The notes: generated by a model from the letters alone, not told the origin. Counted from the stretch's first letter, positions 17,732 to 26,900 are shown. The stretch is DNA of 64,000 nt from Pseudomonas citrullilanati (GCF_030580855.1 NZ_JAUQOP010000002.1:248001-312000), one strand, 5' to 3'. Program-made: numbers and translations.

Positions 17732-19079
17732 GCGCTTTCTCCTCGGGCAGGACATGCGCGACGCTCAGGCGTGCGCGGGTGAAATACAGCTGGGCTGCCT
17801 TCTGGATATCTTGCGGGGTCACGCTTTGCAGGTCGGCGAGCTCCGTGTCCATCAGCCTCCAGGTCAGGCCGACGGTTTCCAGTTGGCCGATGGCGGTGGC
17901 CTGGCTGGTGATCGAATCGCGCTCGTAGACCAGGCCGGCAATGACCTGGGCGCGCACGCGCTCCAGTTCGTCCGCCGTCGGGGCCGTGGTCTTCAATTGT
18001 TCGAGCAACCGCCACAGCCCGGCTTCGGCCTCGGCGATGGTCTTGTTCTTCTGGGTGTTGGGCGTCGCCGACAAGGTGAACAGCGAGTCGCCCCGGGTGT
18101 AGGCGTCGTAGTTCGACGAGCCGCCGGAGACCAGCTCCTCGCCGCGTTCCAGCTGGGTCGGGATGCGCCCGCTGTAGCCGCCGTCCAGCAGCGCCGAGAT
18201 CAGCCGCAAGGCGTTGACCGAACGCTTGTCCGTCGCGGTGGCGATGCTCGGTACGTTGAAGGCCATCATCACGCTGGGCAATTGGGTCTGCACATGCAGG
18301 GTGATCTGGCGTTCGCCGGGCTCGGCCAGTTCCAGGGGTATCTTCGCCGACGGCACGGCGCGCCGGGCAATCGGGCCGAAGTAGCGCTGGGCCAGGGCCT
18401 TGACCTCGTCCGGCGTCACGTCGCCCACCACCACGAGGGTCGCGTTGTTCGGGGTGTACCAGGATTCGTACCAGTGCCGCAGCTCCTCGACGGTCATGCG
18501 GTCGAGGTCGGCCATCCAGCCGATGGTCGGCGTGTGGTAGCCGCTGGCCGGATAGGCCATGGCCTTGAAGCGTTCGTAGGCCTTGGACATGGGCTTGTCG
18601 TCAGTGCGCATGCGGCGCTCTTCCTTGATGACCTCGATCTCGCGGCTGAACTCGTCCGGCGGCAGGCGCAGGCTGGCCATGCGGTCGGCTTCCAGTTCGA
18701 AGGCCACGGCCAAGCGATCGCGGGCCAGTACCTGGTAATAGGCGGTGAAGTCGTCGCTGGTGAAGGCGTTCTCTTCGGCGCCCAGGTCGCGCAGGATCAG
18801 CGAGGCTTCGCCGGGGCCGACCTTTTCACTGCCCTTGAACATCATGTGTTCCAGGGCGTGGGACAGGCCGGTCTGGCCCGGGGTCTCATAGCTGGAGCCG
18901 ACCTTGTACCAGACCTGCGAGACCACCACCGGCGCACGATGGTCTTCGCGCACCACGACCTTCAGGCCATTGTCGAGGGTGAATTCGTGGGTGGGTTGTG
19001 GGTCGGCGGCCAGGGCTGAAAGGGGCAGACAAACCGTGCTGAACAGCAGGCCTGCAACGCGGCGGGCAAGGGCATTCAT
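17724..19079 (-). CDS. M16 family zinc peptidase
   Basis: The 451-residue protein has a Sec signal peptide (about residues 1-24, ending LPLSALAA). It also has the zinc-binding HxxEH motif in GLSHALEHMMFKGSEK near residue 75, with the downstream glutamate likely in the SLRLPPDEFSREIEVIKEERR region. The second M16 domain ends with RLSVAHVLPEEKAHE. It is probably a periplasmic oligopeptidase acting with the zinc-less M16 protein that follows in the same operon. Both precede rsmD on the minus strand and are divergent from ftsY. Confidence 0.92.
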   Translation of the reverse strand: MNALARRVAGLLFSTVCLPLSALAADPQPTHEFTLDNGLKVVVREDHRAPVVVSQVWYKVGSSYETPGQTGLSHALEHMMFKGSEKVGPGEASLILRDLGAEENAFTSDDFTAYYQVLARDRLAVAFELEADRMASLRLPPDEFSREIEVIKEERRMRTDDKPMSKAYERFKAMAYPASGYHTPTIGWMADLDRMTVEELRHWYESWYTPNNATLVVVGDVTPDEVKALAQRYFGPIARRAVPSAKIPLELAEPGERQITLHVQTQLPSVMMAFNVPSIATATDKRSVNALRLISALLDGGYSGRIPTQLERGEELVSGGSSNYDAYTRGDSLFTLSATPNTQKNKTIAEAEAGLWRLLEQLKTTAPTADELERVRAQVIAGLVYERDSITSQATAIGQLETVGLTWRLMDTELADLQSVTPQDIQKAAQLYFTRARLSVAHVLPEEKAHE

Positions 19080-19423
19080 TCGTGTTTAAACCTGTTGGGC
19101 TGCCCGCTAGGTCTTAGCGTCGGCGGGCGAGAGGGTGCTAGGATAACGGTCCGTTTTACTGGCGGCCACGCCTATCGGGCCTTTTATCGGTCCAGGGCTG
19201 TTTGGGTTCTGCGCAGAAACACCGGGTTAGCGTGTCGATCCCGACGTTTTCGCCGATGATGCCGTACCAGTCCTTTGAAAAAATCAGCCATGAGGTGTCC
19301 CCGGGACATTTCGACAATCTGTTGCCCGTGAACAAGCTGGGTGAAACGCAGTCTGTTCAGCATCGAATATTTATCACCGAGGTGCCCTCGTGGCGCTTCG
19401 CTACCGTGAGATAGCCGTCCTCC
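19080..19423. other. 344 bp divergent promoter region between M16 peptidase and ftsY
   Basis: No RNA gene, terminator or clear operator was recognised. A 70-codon plus-strand frame (19202-19414) is open but has no convincing ribosome binding site or family resemblance and is not annotated. Base composition is slightly more AT-rich than in neighbouring genes around 19240-19390, as expected for promoters of both flanking operons. Confidence 0.5.
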
Positions 19424-20866
19424 ATGTTTGGTTCCAACGACGACAAGAAGACCCCAGCTGCGGCTGGCGAGAAGAAAGGCCTGTTCGGATGGCTGCGCAA
19501 GAAGCCGCAGGAAACCGTCGTCGAGCAGCCGCAAGCGCCGCTTGAGCCCGCCGCCGAGCCGGTGGCCGAGGAAGCCGCGCCCATCGTCCTGCCGATTGCC
19601 GAGCCGGTGCTGCAACCGGTCGAGGCCGAACCCGAGCCCGCCGCCGAGCCGCTGGTAGAACAGCCGCTGGCCCCGCCCGCCGGGCAAGCGCCCTGGCTGA
19701 CCTTGCCGGTGGCGGAAGAACCGGTGGCGCTGGTCGACGAGGCGCAGGCCTCGCAGGTCGCCCCGCCGATCCCGGCAGCTACCGAGCCTGTCGTCGCGCC
19801 GGTGGTACCACCAGTTGCCGATGTGCCGGCGGCGGTCGCCACGCCGGCCGTCCCGGTGCCTGCCGCCGGGCCCGTGCCAGTGCCCGCAGAGCCCGAGGCC
19901 CCGGCGCAACCGGTGCGCGCCAGCGAAGAGACCAAGGTCGGCTTCTTTGCCCGCCTCAAGCAAGGCCTGTCGAAGACCAGCGCCAGCATCGGCGAGGGCA
20001 TGGCCAGCCTGTTCCTGGGCAAGAAGGTCATCGATGACGAATTGCTGGAAGACATCGAGACCCGCCTGTTGACCGCCGATGTTGGCGTCGAGGCAACGTC
20101 GGTGATCATCAAGAGCCTGACCCAGAAAGTCGCGCGCAAGCAGTTGACCGACGCCGACGCGTTGTACAAGTCCCTGCAGGACGAGCTGACCAACCTGCTC
20201 AAGCCGGTGGAACAACCCCTGGTGATCGCGTCCCGGGACAAGCCGTACGTGATCCTGGTGGTGGGCGTCAACGGCGCCGGCAAGACCACCACCATCGGCA
20301 AGTTGGCGAAGAAACTGCAGCTGGAGGGCAAGAAAGTCATGCTCGCCGCGGGCGACACCTTCCGCGCAGCCGCCGTGGAGCAACTGCAAGTGTGGGGTGA
20401 GCGCAACAAGATCGCGGTGATCGCCCAGCACACCGGTGCCGATTCGGCCTCGGTGATCTTCGACGCCGTGCAGGCCGCCAAGGCCCGCGGCATCGACGTG
20501 TTGATCGCCGACACCGCCGGTCGCCTGCACACCAAGGACAACCTGATGGAGGAGCTGAAAAAGGTCCGCCGGGTCATCGGCAAGCTCGACGCCGAGGCAC
20601 CTCACGAAGTGCTGCTGGTGCTGGACGCCGGCACCGGCCAGAACGCCATCAGCCAGGCCAAGCAATTCAACCAGACCGTCGAATTGACCGGGCTGGCCCT
20701 GACCAAGCTCGATGGCACCGCCAAGGGCGGGGTGATCTTCGCCCTGGCCAAGCAGTTCGGCCTGCCTATTCGCTACATCGGCGTGGGTGAAGGCATCGAC
20801 GACCTGCGCACCTTTGAAGCCGAGCCCTTTGTCCAGGCGCTGTTTGCCGAGCGGGAGCATTCATGA
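19424..20866 (+). CDS. ftsY: Signal recognition particle receptor FtsY
   Basis: FtsY is the membrane-associated SRP receptor GTPase that receives Ffh-bound ribosomes at the Sec translocon. The first roughly 165 residues are an acidic, Ala/Pro/Glu-rich low-complexity domain, as in other gamma-proteobacteria, starting FGSNDDKKTPAAAGEKKGLF. The NG domain follows, from FFARLKQGLSKTSASIGEG: GTPase G1 VNGAGKTTTIGKLAKKL near residue 285, AAGDTFRAAAVEQL, DTAGRLHTKDNLM near 363, and TKLDGTAKGG near 427. It overlaps ftsE by 4 bp (ATGA), marking the conserved ftsYEX operon. Confidence 0.98.
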   Translation: MFGSNDDKKTPAAAGEKKGLFGWLRKKPQETVVEQPQAPLEPAAEPVAEEAAPIVLPIAEPVLQPVEAEPEPAAEPLVEQPLAPPAGQAPWLTLPVAEEPVALVDEAQASQVAPPIPAATEPVVAPVVPPVADVPAAVATPAVPVPAAGPVPVPAEPEAPAQPVRASEETKVGFFARLKQGLSKTSASIGEGMASLFLGKKVIDDELLEDIETRLLTADVGVEATSVIIKSLTQKVARKQLTDADALYKSLQDELTNLLKPVEQPLVIASRDKPYVILVVGVNGAGKTTTIGKLAKKLQLEGKKVMLAAGDTFRAAAVEQLQVWGERNKIAVIAQHTGADSASVIFDAVQAAKARGIDVLIADTAGRLHTKDNLMEELKKVRRVIGKLDAEAPHEVLLVLDAGTGQNAISQAKQFNQTVELTGLALTKLDGTAKGGVIFALAKQFGLPIRYIGVGEGIDDLRTFEAEPFVQALFAEREHS

Positions 20867-21534
20867 TTCGTTTCGAACAGGTCGGTAAGCGCTATCCGAA
20901 CGGGCACGTCGGCCTGCATGAGCTGAGCTTTCGGGTCCGCCGCGGCGAGTTTCTGTTTGTCACCGGCCATTCCGGCGCCGGTAAGAGCACCTTGTTGCGC
21001 CTGCTGCTGGCAATGGAGCGGCCCACCACCGGCAAGCTGCTGCTGGCCGGCCAGGACCTGAGCACCATCAGCAACGCCCAGATTCCCTACCTGCGCCGGC
21101 AGATCGGCGTGGTGTTCCAGAATCACCAGCTGCTGTTCGATCGCACCGTGTTCAACAACGTGGCCCTGCCGCTGCAGATCCTCGGGCTGTCCAAGGCCGA
21201 GATCAACAAGCGCGTCGATTCGGCCCTCGAGCGCGTGGCCCTGTCGGACAAGACCGACCTGTACCCCGGCGACCTGTCCACCGGCCAGCAACAGCGCGTC
21301 GGCATTGCCCGCGCCATCGTCCATCGCCCGGCCTTGCTGCTGGCGGACGAACCCACCGGTAACCTCGACCCGCGCCTGGCGGCGGAAATCATGGGCGTGT
21401 TCGAAGACATCAACCGCCTGGGTACCAGCGTGCTGATCGCCAGTCACGACCTGGCCTTGATCGCCCGCATGCGTCACCGCATGCTCACCTTGCAACGTGG
21501 CCGACTGATCGGTGACGGGGAGGCTGGTGTATGA
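20863..21534 (+). CDS. ftsE: Cell division ATP-binding protein FtsE
   Basis: FtsE is the ABC ATPase of the FtsEX complex, which regulates septal peptidoglycan hydrolases and divisome assembly at the inner membrane. The 223 residues have Walker A GHSGAGKST at about 35-43, the Q loop VVFQNHQLL, the ABC signature LSTGQQQRV, Walker B ALLLADEPTGNLD and the H-loop ASHDLALI. Start and stop overlap ftsY and ftsX by four bases each. Confidence 0.98.
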   Translation: MIRFEQVGKRYPNGHVGLHELSFRVRRGEFLFVTGHSGAGKSTLLRLLLAMERPTTGKLLLAGQDLSTISNAQIPYLRRQIGVVFQNHQLLFDRTVFNNVALPLQILGLSKAEINKRVDSALERVALSDKTDLYPGDLSTGQQQRVGIARAIVHRPALLLADEPTGNLDPRLAAEIMGVFEDINRLGTSVLIASHDLALIARMRHRMLTLQRGRLIGDGEAGV

Positions 21535-22553
21535 GTGCAACCCGTAGCCCGAAAGTGGCCGAGCGCGTGGCGCCAAAGGCCTCCGACCCGCAGCCGCAAA
21601 AGAAGAAGCGCGACGATGATGACGGCCCGGACTTCCCGACGCTGCTGCGTGCCTGGATCGAAAGCCATCGTGCCAGCCTGCTGGACAGCCTGCGGCGCCT
21701 GGGCAAGCAGCCCATCGGCAGCTTCTTCACCTGCATGGTGATGGCGGTCGCCTTGAGCTTGCCGATGGGGCTGTCGTTGCTGCTCAACAACGTGGAGCGC
21801 CTCGGTGGCTCCTGGCAGCGTGCGGCGCAGATCTCCCTGTACCTGCAACTGGAAGCGACACCGGGCGAAGGCCAGGCGCTGCGCGAGCAGATCATGGCCA
21901 TGCCGGGTGTGGCCGATGCCGAATACATCAGCCGCGAGCAGGCGCTCGAGGAGTTCCAGCAACAGTCCGGCCTGGGCGAAGCCCTCAAGGAGTTGCCGCA
22001 GAACCCGCTGCCGGGCGTGGTGCTGGTGACGCCGAAGGAGGTCGACAAGCCGACCCTTGAAGCATTGAGACAAAAACTTTCCGAATTGCCCAAGGTACAA
22101 CAGGCCCAGCTTGATCTAGTCTGGGTCGAGCGTCTGGCGGCGATCCTCAAGCTCGGCGACCGGTTCGTCTTCGGCCTGACGGTGCTGCTGGTTTCTGCAT
22201 TACTTTTGGTGATAGGCAATACCATTCGTCTTCATATTGAAAACCGCCGCACCGAGATAGAAGTGATTAAACTCGTCGGCGGCACGGACAGTTATGTGCG
22301 CAGGCCCTTCCTCTACATGGGCGCGCTGTATGGCTTCGGTGCCGGGATCCTGTCCTGGGGTGTATTGGCGTTCGGCCTGGATTGGCTGAACGATGCGGTG
22401 GTGGGGCTGGCCGGCTTGTACGGCAGCGACTTCGCACTGGCCGGCGTGCCAGTCGCCGACGGTCTGTCGCTCTTGCTTGGCGCCGTGCTGTTGGGTTATA
22501 TCGGTGCATGGATTGCGGTAGCACGCCACTTGCGTGAGCTTGCACCAAAATAG
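21531..22553 (+). CDS. ftsX: Cell division protein FtsX
   Basis: FtsX is the membrane partner of FtsE. The 340 residues have a charged cytoplasmic N-terminus (KVAERVAPKASDPQPQKKKR), a first membrane segment near 67-85, and a periplasmic loop with YISREQALEEFQQQSGL. Three further membrane helices follow (about 205-225, 255-285, 310-330), separated by the cytoplasmic IRLHIENRRTEIEVIKLVGG. This is the standard four-helix FtsX topology. Last gene of the ftsYEX operon; rpoH follows after 111 bp. Confidence 0.97.
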   Translation: MSATRSPKVAERVAPKASDPQPQKKKRDDDDGPDFPTLLRAWIESHRASLLDSLRRLGKQPIGSFFTCMVMAVALSLPMGLSLLLNNVERLGGSWQRAAQISLYLQLEATPGEGQALREQIMAMPGVADAEYISREQALEEFQQQSGLGEALKELPQNPLPGVVLVTPKEVDKPTLEALRQKLSELPKVQQAQLDLVWVERLAAILKLGDRFVFGLTVLLVSALLLVIGNTIRLHIENRRTEIEVIKLVGGTDSYVRRPFLYMGALYGFGAGILSWGVLAFGLDWLNDAVVGLAGLYGSDFALAGVPVADGLSLLLGAVLLGYIGAWIAVARHLRELAPK

Positions 22554-22588
22554 TGATTTTGCGCGTATTGACCTTTCAGTTTTTGTGG

Positions 22589-22615
22589 GAACTTGTCCTA
22601 CGGTTCCCGGTCAAT
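22589..22615 (+). promoter_or_regulatory. Possible AlgU/sigma-E type promoter of rpoH
   Basis: GAACTT at 22589-22594 is followed, after exactly 16 bases, by TCAAT at 22611-22615. This is close to the AlgU (sigma-22/RpoE) consensus GAACTT-N16-TCTGA. From established knowledge, P. aeruginosa rpoH has an AlgU-dependent promoter. A TTGACC box at 22569 might also belong to a housekeeping promoter, with no strong -10 seen. Confidence 0.55.
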
Positions 22616-22664
22616 TTTCGCAGTGCTGAACTGCACGAGTTATGTGAGTCGGAGGTTTTTTCGT

Positions 22665-23519
22665 ATGACCACTTCTTTGCAACCTGCTTATGCCTTGGTC
22701 CCAGGTGCGAACCTGGAGGCGTATGTGCACACGGTGAACAGCATTCCCTTGCTGACGCCCGAGCAGGAGCGTGAACTGGCCGAGAGTCTCTATTATGAGC
22801 AGGATCTTGAGGCGGCTCGGCAGATGGTGCTCGCCCACCTGCGTTTTGTCGTACATATCGCCCGCAGCTATTCCGGCTACGGGCTGGCCCAGGCCGACCT
22901 GATCCAGGAAGGCAACGTAGGCCTGATGAAGGCGGTCAAGCGTTTCAACCCGGAAATGGGCGTGCGCCTGGTGTCGTTTGCGGTGCACTGGATCAAGGCA
23001 GAAATCCACGAGTTCATCCTGCGCAACTGGCGCATCGTGAAGGTCGCCACCACCAAGGCCCAGCGCAAGCTGTTCTTCAACCTGCGCAGCCAGAAGAAAC
23101 GCCTGGCCTGGCTGAACAACGAAGAAGTCCACCGCGTGGCCGAAAGCCTGGGCGTGGAGCCGCGGGAAGTCCGCGAGATGGAAAGCCGCCTGACCGGCCA
23201 CGACATGGCCTTCGACCCGGCCGCCGAAGCGGACGACGACAGCGCCTTCCAATCGCCGGCCAACTACCTGGAAGACCACCGGTACGACCCGGCCCGGCAA
23301 CTGGAAGACGCCGACTGGAGCGACAACTCCAACACCAACCTGCACGAAGCGCTGGAAGTGCTGGACGAGCGCAGCCGCGACATCCTCTACCAGCGCTGGC
23401 TGGCCGAGGAAAAAGCCACGCTGCACGACCTGGCGCAGAAGTACAACGTGTCAGCCGAGCGGATTCGCCAGCTTGAGAAAAGCGCGATGAACAAGCTCAA
23501 GATGTCGATTGCGGCTTGA
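22665..23519 (+). CDS. rpoH: Heat-shock sigma factor RpoH (sigma-32)
   Basis: RpoH directs RNA polymerase to heat-shock promoters. The 284-residue protein has sigma region 1.2/2 ([56 protein letters not shown]) and the RpoH box [13 protein letters not shown] near residue 130. Region 4 follows, with [20 protein letters not shown]. The start at 22665 (MTTSLQPAY) follows a strong GGAGG 9 bp upstream; a longer frame from 22593 has no such site. The leader contains an AlgU-like promoter, and a Rho-independent terminator follows the gene. Confidence 0.98.
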   Translation: MTTSLQPAYALVPGANLEAYVHTVNSIPLLTPEQERELAESLYYEQDLEAARQMVLAHLRFVVHIARSYSGYGLAQADLIQEGNVGLMKAVKRFNPEMGVRLVSFAVHWIKAEIHEFILRNWRIVKVATTKAQRKLFFNLRSQKKRLAWLNNEEVHRVAESLGVEPREVREMESRLTGHDMAFDPAAEADDDSAFQSPANYLEDHRYDPARQLEDADWSDNSNTNLHEALEVLDERSRDILYQRWLAEEKATLHDLAQKYNVSAERIRQLEKSAMNKLKMSIAA

Positions 23520-23537
23520 CCGGCGCAACGCAATGAG

Positions 23538-23574
23538 AAAACGCCTCGATCAGTGATGATCGGGGCGTTTTTGT
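23538..23574 (+). terminator. Rho-independent terminator of rpoH
   Basis: AAAACGCCTCGATCA is mirrored by TGATCGGGGCGTTTTT around a short GTGA loop, ending in a T-rich tract. It lies about 19 bp after the rpoH stop codon. Confidence 0.92.
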
Positions 23575-23603
23575 TTGTACTCAATGTCAGAGCCGGCACA
23601 GCT

Positions 23604-23697
23604 CCTGTGGGAGCGAGCTTGCTCGCGATGGCAATTGAGCATTCAACAGAGAGGCTGACTGTTCCACCGTCATCGCGAGCAAGCTCGCTCCCACAGG
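23604..23697. repeat. REP doublet (family I)
   Basis: CCTGTGGGAGCGAGCTTGCT at 23604 faces ATCGCGAGCAAGCTCGCTCC ending at about 23697. The pair lies between convergent rpoH and mtgA. Confidence 0.9.
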
Positions 23698-23708
23698 GGA
23701 GCGAGCGC

Positions 23709-24431
23709 CTACTGAGCCCAAGGCGCCCGCCGCGCATGATCGAGTTCCAGCAGGTAGCTGTCGCCCCCCAGCTGGCTCATCTGTTGGCGAATCCAACTGG
23801 CCCGTCGCAGCACGTAGGGGCTCGGCCGGCTGGCGCTCCACTTGCGCGGGTTTGGCAGGACGGCCGCCAGCAGGCTGGCTTGTTGCCGGGACAAGGCGCT
23901 GGCGCCGGTGTGAAAGTGATGGCGCGCAGCGGCCTCCGCCCCGAACACGCCGTCGTCCCATTCGACGCTGTTGAGGTACACCTCGAGAATCCGCTGCTTG
24001 GGCCAGAACACTTCGATCAGCCCGGTGAACCAGGCTTCCAGGCCCTTGCGCAGCCAACTGCGGCCCGACCACAAAAACAGGTTCTTGGACACTTGCTGGC
24101 TGAGGGTGCTGGCACCGCGAATCGAACCGCCGCGTTCATTGTGGGCGAGCGCGGCCTGGATCGCGCCAATGTCGAAGCCCCAGTGTTCGGGAAACTTCTG
24201 GTCTTCGCCGGCCATCACGGCGACCTTGAGGCTGTCGGAGATCTGGTCCCAGGGCTGCCAGGTGCGTTGCAGGTCGATGGGCTCGCCGTTGAACCAGGAT
24301 TGGACCTTGCGCTCGATCATCAGCGCCGTGAACGGTGGCGGCACGACGCGCAACAGCAGCACCAGGACAACGCTGCCGACGGCGAACCAGAGCAGGGCTT
24401 TGAGGAATCGTCGAAACAATGAACGCAGCAT
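23709..24431 (-). CDS. mtgA: Monofunctional biosynthetic peptidoglycan transglycosylase
   Basis: MtgA polymerises lipid II into glycan strands. The 240 residues have one N-terminal membrane anchor (about 10-32, ALLWFAVGSVVLVLLLRV). A glycosyltransferase-51 domain follows with the catalytic GEDQKFPEHWGFD near residue 82, GGSTLSQQ-type GASTLSQQVSKNLFLW, and RKGLEAWFTGLIEVFWPKQRILEVYLN. Length is close to E. coli MtgA (242). ATG 24431 was chosen because the short N-terminus fits the family; a 39-codon in-frame extension runs into the neighbouring divergent gene. Confidence 0.96.
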   Translation of the reverse strand: MLRSLFRRFLKALLWFAVGSVVLVLLLRVVPPPFTALMIERKVQSWFNGEPIDLQRTWQPWDQISDSLKVAVMAGEDQKFPEHWGFDIGAIQAALAHNERGGSIRGASTLSQQVSKNLFLWSGRSWLRKGLEAWFTGLIEVFWPKQRILEVYLNSVEWDDGVFGAEAAARHHFHTGASALSRQQASLLAAVLPNPRKWSASRPSPYVLRRASWIRQQMSQLGGDSYLLELDHARRAPWAQ

Positions 24432-24504
24432 AGAGATGGCTTGGCCGAACCGGTCGAGCGGGCCATTATACAGACCCTGTCCCCCGCGTCTGATTGGAGT
24501 TCTC

Positions 24505-24885
24505 ATGCTGCGTAGCTTTCTGATGCTGGCCGCTTTTTTCGGTTTCACCGGCGTGGCGCTCGGGGCCTTCGCCGCCCACGGCCTGAAAAACCGCCTGAGC
24601 GCCGATTACTTGGCGATTTTCCATACCGGCGTCACCTACCAACTGGTGCACACCCTGGCATTGCTGGGCGTTGCGTTGCTGGCCACGCACATTCCCGGGC
24701 GCATCGTCACTTGGGCCGGGATTTCCTTCGTCATCGGCATCCTGCTGTTCTCCGGCAGCCTGTACCTGCTGACGCTCACAGGCATCAGCAAGCTGGGCAT
24801 CATCACCCCGTTGGGTGGCGTGGCGTTCCTGGTCGGCTGGCTGTGCCTGGGCATCGCCGCCTGGCGCCTGCAACTTGCGGCTTGA
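24505..24885 (+). CDS. DUF423 membrane protein
   Basis: The 126-residue protein has four predicted transmembrane helices and the DUF423/YgdD hallmark GAFAAHGLKNRLS near residues 20-33, followed by FHTGVTYQLVHTLALL. It is an inner-membrane protein of unknown function found in many proteobacteria. The ATG at 24505 has GGAG 6 bp upstream. It is divergent from mtgA, sharing a 73 bp gap. Confidence 0.92.
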   Translation: MLRSFLMLAAFFGFTGVALGAFAAHGLKNRLSADYLAIFHTGVTYQLVHTLALLGVALLATHIPGRIVTWAGISFVIGILLFSGSLYLLTLTGISKLGIITPLGGVAFLVGWLCLGIAAWRLQLAA

Positions 24886-24914
24886 AGCTTGTAGCTTGTA
24901 GCTGACCAAGGGAC

Positions 24915-24944
24915 TTGGGTCCCCCGGACTGATCGGGCTAGAAT
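24915..24944 (+). promoter_or_regulatory. Possible sigma-70 promoter of thiS-thiG
   Basis: TTGGGT (24915-24920) and TAGAAT (24939-24944) are separated by 18 bases, about 33 bp before the thiS start. The -10 is good and the -35 moderate. Confidence 0.45.
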
Positions 24945-24976
24945 GCCTGCCCCTAAAAATGATGGCGGCATCCGGC

Positions 24977-25177
24977 ATGCGCATTCAGTTGAACGGCGAA
25001 CCCCTTGACCTGCCCGACGGTGAAACCGTCGCGGCCCTGCTGACCCGCCTGGAACTCGCCGGGCGACGTGTCGCGGTGGAGCTCAACCTGGATATCGTCC
25101 CGCGCAGCCAGCACGCCGACACCACCCTCAACGAGGGTGACCAGGTTGAAGTCGTGCACGCCATTGGTGGCGGCTAG
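24977..25177 (+). CDS. thiS: Sulfur carrier protein ThiS
   Basis: ThiS is the small ubiquitin-like protein whose C-terminal glycine is converted to a thiocarboxylate and donates sulfur to the thiazole ring of thiamine. The 66 residues start MRIQLNGEPLDLPDGETVA and end with the essential GG (AIGGG). An earlier in-frame ATG at 24959 exists, but the MRIQLNGE start fits the family. ThiG follows after 54 bp. Confidence 0.95.
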   Translation: MRIQLNGEPLDLPDGETVAALLTRLELAGRRVAVELNLDIVPRSQHADTTLNEGDQVEVVHAIGGG

Positions 25178-25231
25178 TCGCTCCGGTTCCATCGTTTTTC
25201 GCAAGAACCTCACCCCAACAGAGGATTTCCC

Positions 25232-26026
25232 ATGAGCATCGTTCGTAGCGACAAGCCCTTCGTCCTGGCCGGTCGTACCTACCAGTCGCGCTTGCTGGTA
25301 GGCACCGGCAAGTACCGCGACATGGAAGAGACCCGCCTGGCCATCGAAGCCTCGGGCGCCGAAATCGTGACCGTCGCCGTACGCCGGACCAACATCGGCC
25401 AGAACCCGGGCGAACCGAACCTGCTGGATATCCTGCCGCCGGATCGCTACACCATCCTGCCGAACACCGCTGGCTGCTTCGACGCCACCGAAGCCGTGCG
25501 CACCTGCCGCCTGGCCCGTGAGCTGCTCGATGGACACAACCTGGTGAAGCTGGAAGTGCTGGCCGACCAGAAGACCCTGTTCCCCAACGTGATCGAAACC
25601 CTCAAGGCCGCTGAAACCCTGGTCAAGGAAGGCTTCGACGTGATGGTCTACACCAGCGACGACCCGATCATCGCCCGTCAACTGGCAGAAATCGGCTGCA
25701 TCGCGGTCATGCCGCTGGCCGGCCTGATCGGTACGGGCCTGGGAATCTGCAACCCGTACAACCTGCAGATCATCCTCGAAGAAGCCAAGATCCCGGTGCT
25801 GGTGGATGCCGGCGTCGGTACCGCCTCCGACGCCACCATCGCCATGGAGCTGGGTTGCGAAGCGGTGCTGATGAACTCGGCCATCGCCCACGCCCAGCAA
25901 CCGGTGCTGATGGCCGAAGCGATGAAGCACGCCATCGTGGCCGGGCGCCTGGCGTACCTGGCCGGCCGCATGCCGAAAAAACTTTACGCCAGCGCCTCCT
26001 CGCCGCTGGATGGTCTGATCAAGTAA
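25232..26026 (+). CDS. thiG: Thiazole synthase
   Basis: ThiG condenses 1-deoxy-D-xylulose 5-phosphate, dehydroglycine and ThiS thiocarboxylate into the thiazole phosphate of thiamine. The 264-residue TIM-barrel protein shows [38 protein letters not shown], the active-site lysine in [10 protein letters not shown] near 110, [19 protein letters not shown] and [28 protein letters not shown] precedes the ATG. It is in an operon with thiS and probably trmB. Confidence 0.98.
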   Translation: MSIVRSDKPFVLAGRTYQSRLLVGTGKYRDMEETRLAIEASGAEIVTVAVRRTNIGQNPGEPNLLDILPPDRYTILPNTAGCFDATEAVRTCRLARELLDGHNLVKLEVLADQKTLFPNVIETLKAAETLVKEGFDVMVYTSDDPIIARQLAEIGCIAVMPLAGLIGTGLGICNPYNLQIILEEAKIPVLVDAGVGTASDATIAMELGCEAVLMNSAIAHAQQPVLMAEAMKHAIVAGRLAYLAGRMPKKLYASASSPLDGLIK

Positions 26027-26035
26027 GAGCCATTG

Positions 26036-26761
26036 ATGACTGAATCGAACGACACGCCTGTCCAGCCGGACGAAGGCGAAGAGCGCCAACACCGCCGCAT
26101 CAAGAGTTTCGTGATGCGCGCCGGGCGCATGACTGAAGGCCAGCAACGCGGCCTGGAGCAGGGCGCGCCGCTATTTGTCCTGCCGCTTGCCGATGCGCCG
26201 GTGGACTTCGACCAAGTGTTCGGCCGCTCGGCCCCGCGCTCGCTGGAAATCGGTTTTGGCATGGGCCACTCGTTGCTGGAGATGGCCGCCGCGGCCCCGG
26301 AACAGGATTTCATCGGCGTGGAAGTGCACCGTCCCGGTGTCGGTGCGCTGCTCAACGGCGTGCTGACCCAGGGGCTGACCAACCTGCGGGTCTACGATTG
26401 CGACGCCATCGAAGTGCTCAACCGTTGCGTGGCCGACAACAGCCTCGACCGGCTGATGCTGTTCTTCCCGGACCCTTGGCACAAGAGCCGCCATCACAAG
26501 CGCCGCATCGTCCAGGCTTCGTTCGCCGAGCTGGTGCGCAGCAAGTTGAAGGTCGGTGGCGTGCTGCACATGGCCACCGACTGGGAGCCCTACGCCGAAT
26601 ACATGCTGGAAGTGATGAACGTCGCGCCGGGCTACCGCAACCTCGCCGAAGACGGCCGGTACGTCCCGCGTCCGGCCGAACGACCGATCACCAAGTTCGA
26701 GCGCCGCGGCGAGCGGCTGGGGCATGGGGTCTGGGATTTGAAGTTCGAGAAGCTGGCGTAG
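26036..26761 (+). CDS. trmB: tRNA (guanine(46)-N7)-methyltransferase TrmB
   Basis: TrmB makes m7G46 in the variable loop of tRNAs. The 241 residues have an arginine-rich N-terminal segment ([19 protein letters not shown]), the SAM motif [15 protein letters not shown] near residue 67, and the family signature [21 protein letters not shown] near 140. The C-terminus [19 protein letters not shown] also matches. It begins 9 bp after thiG, so it is probably co-transcribed. Confidence 0.97.
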   Translation: MTESNDTPVQPDEGEERQHRRIKSFVMRAGRMTEGQQRGLEQGAPLFVLPLADAPVDFDQVFGRSAPRSLEIGFGMGHSLLEMAAAAPEQDFIGVEVHRPGVGALLNGVLTQGLTNLRVYDCDAIEVLNRCVADNSLDRLMLFFPDPWHKSRHHKRRIVQASFAELVRSKLKVGGVLHMATDWEPYAEYMLEVMNVAPGYRNLAEDGRYVPRPAERPITKFERRGERLGHGVWDLKFEKLA

Positions 26762-26776
26762 GCCATACGCAATACC

Positions 26777-26900
26777 ACTGTGGGAGCAGAGCTACTGTGG
26801 GAGCAAGGCTTGCCCGCGATAGCAGCGCCTCGGTACCCAATTGAACCCCGGGTTTGCCTGCATCGCGAGCAAGCTTTGCTCCCACAAAGCCCGCTCCCAC
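26777..26900. repeat. Degenerate, partly duplicated REP cluster (family I)
   Basis: CACTGTGGGAGCAGAGCTAC and then ACTGTGGGAGCAAGGCTTGC stand side by side. After a spacer they face ATCGCGAGCAAGCTTTGCTC and a further CCCGCTCCCAC. This looks like two overlapping REP copies on each side with decayed stems. It lies between convergent trmB and the DUF3392 gene. Confidence 0.75.

Noticed and set aside
19202..19414. 70-codon frame upstream of ftsY
   Set aside because: No ribosome binding site, no recognisable protein features, and it lies in the expected divergent promoter region.
23709..24548. Longer mtgA start at 24548
   Set aside because: The extension overlaps the DUF423 gene start on the other strand and adds residues unlike the family. 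ATG 24431 gives the normal length.
24886..24976. TPP riboswitch before thiS
   Set aside because: The gap is 91 bp and lacks the conserved CTGAGA and related thi-box motifs.
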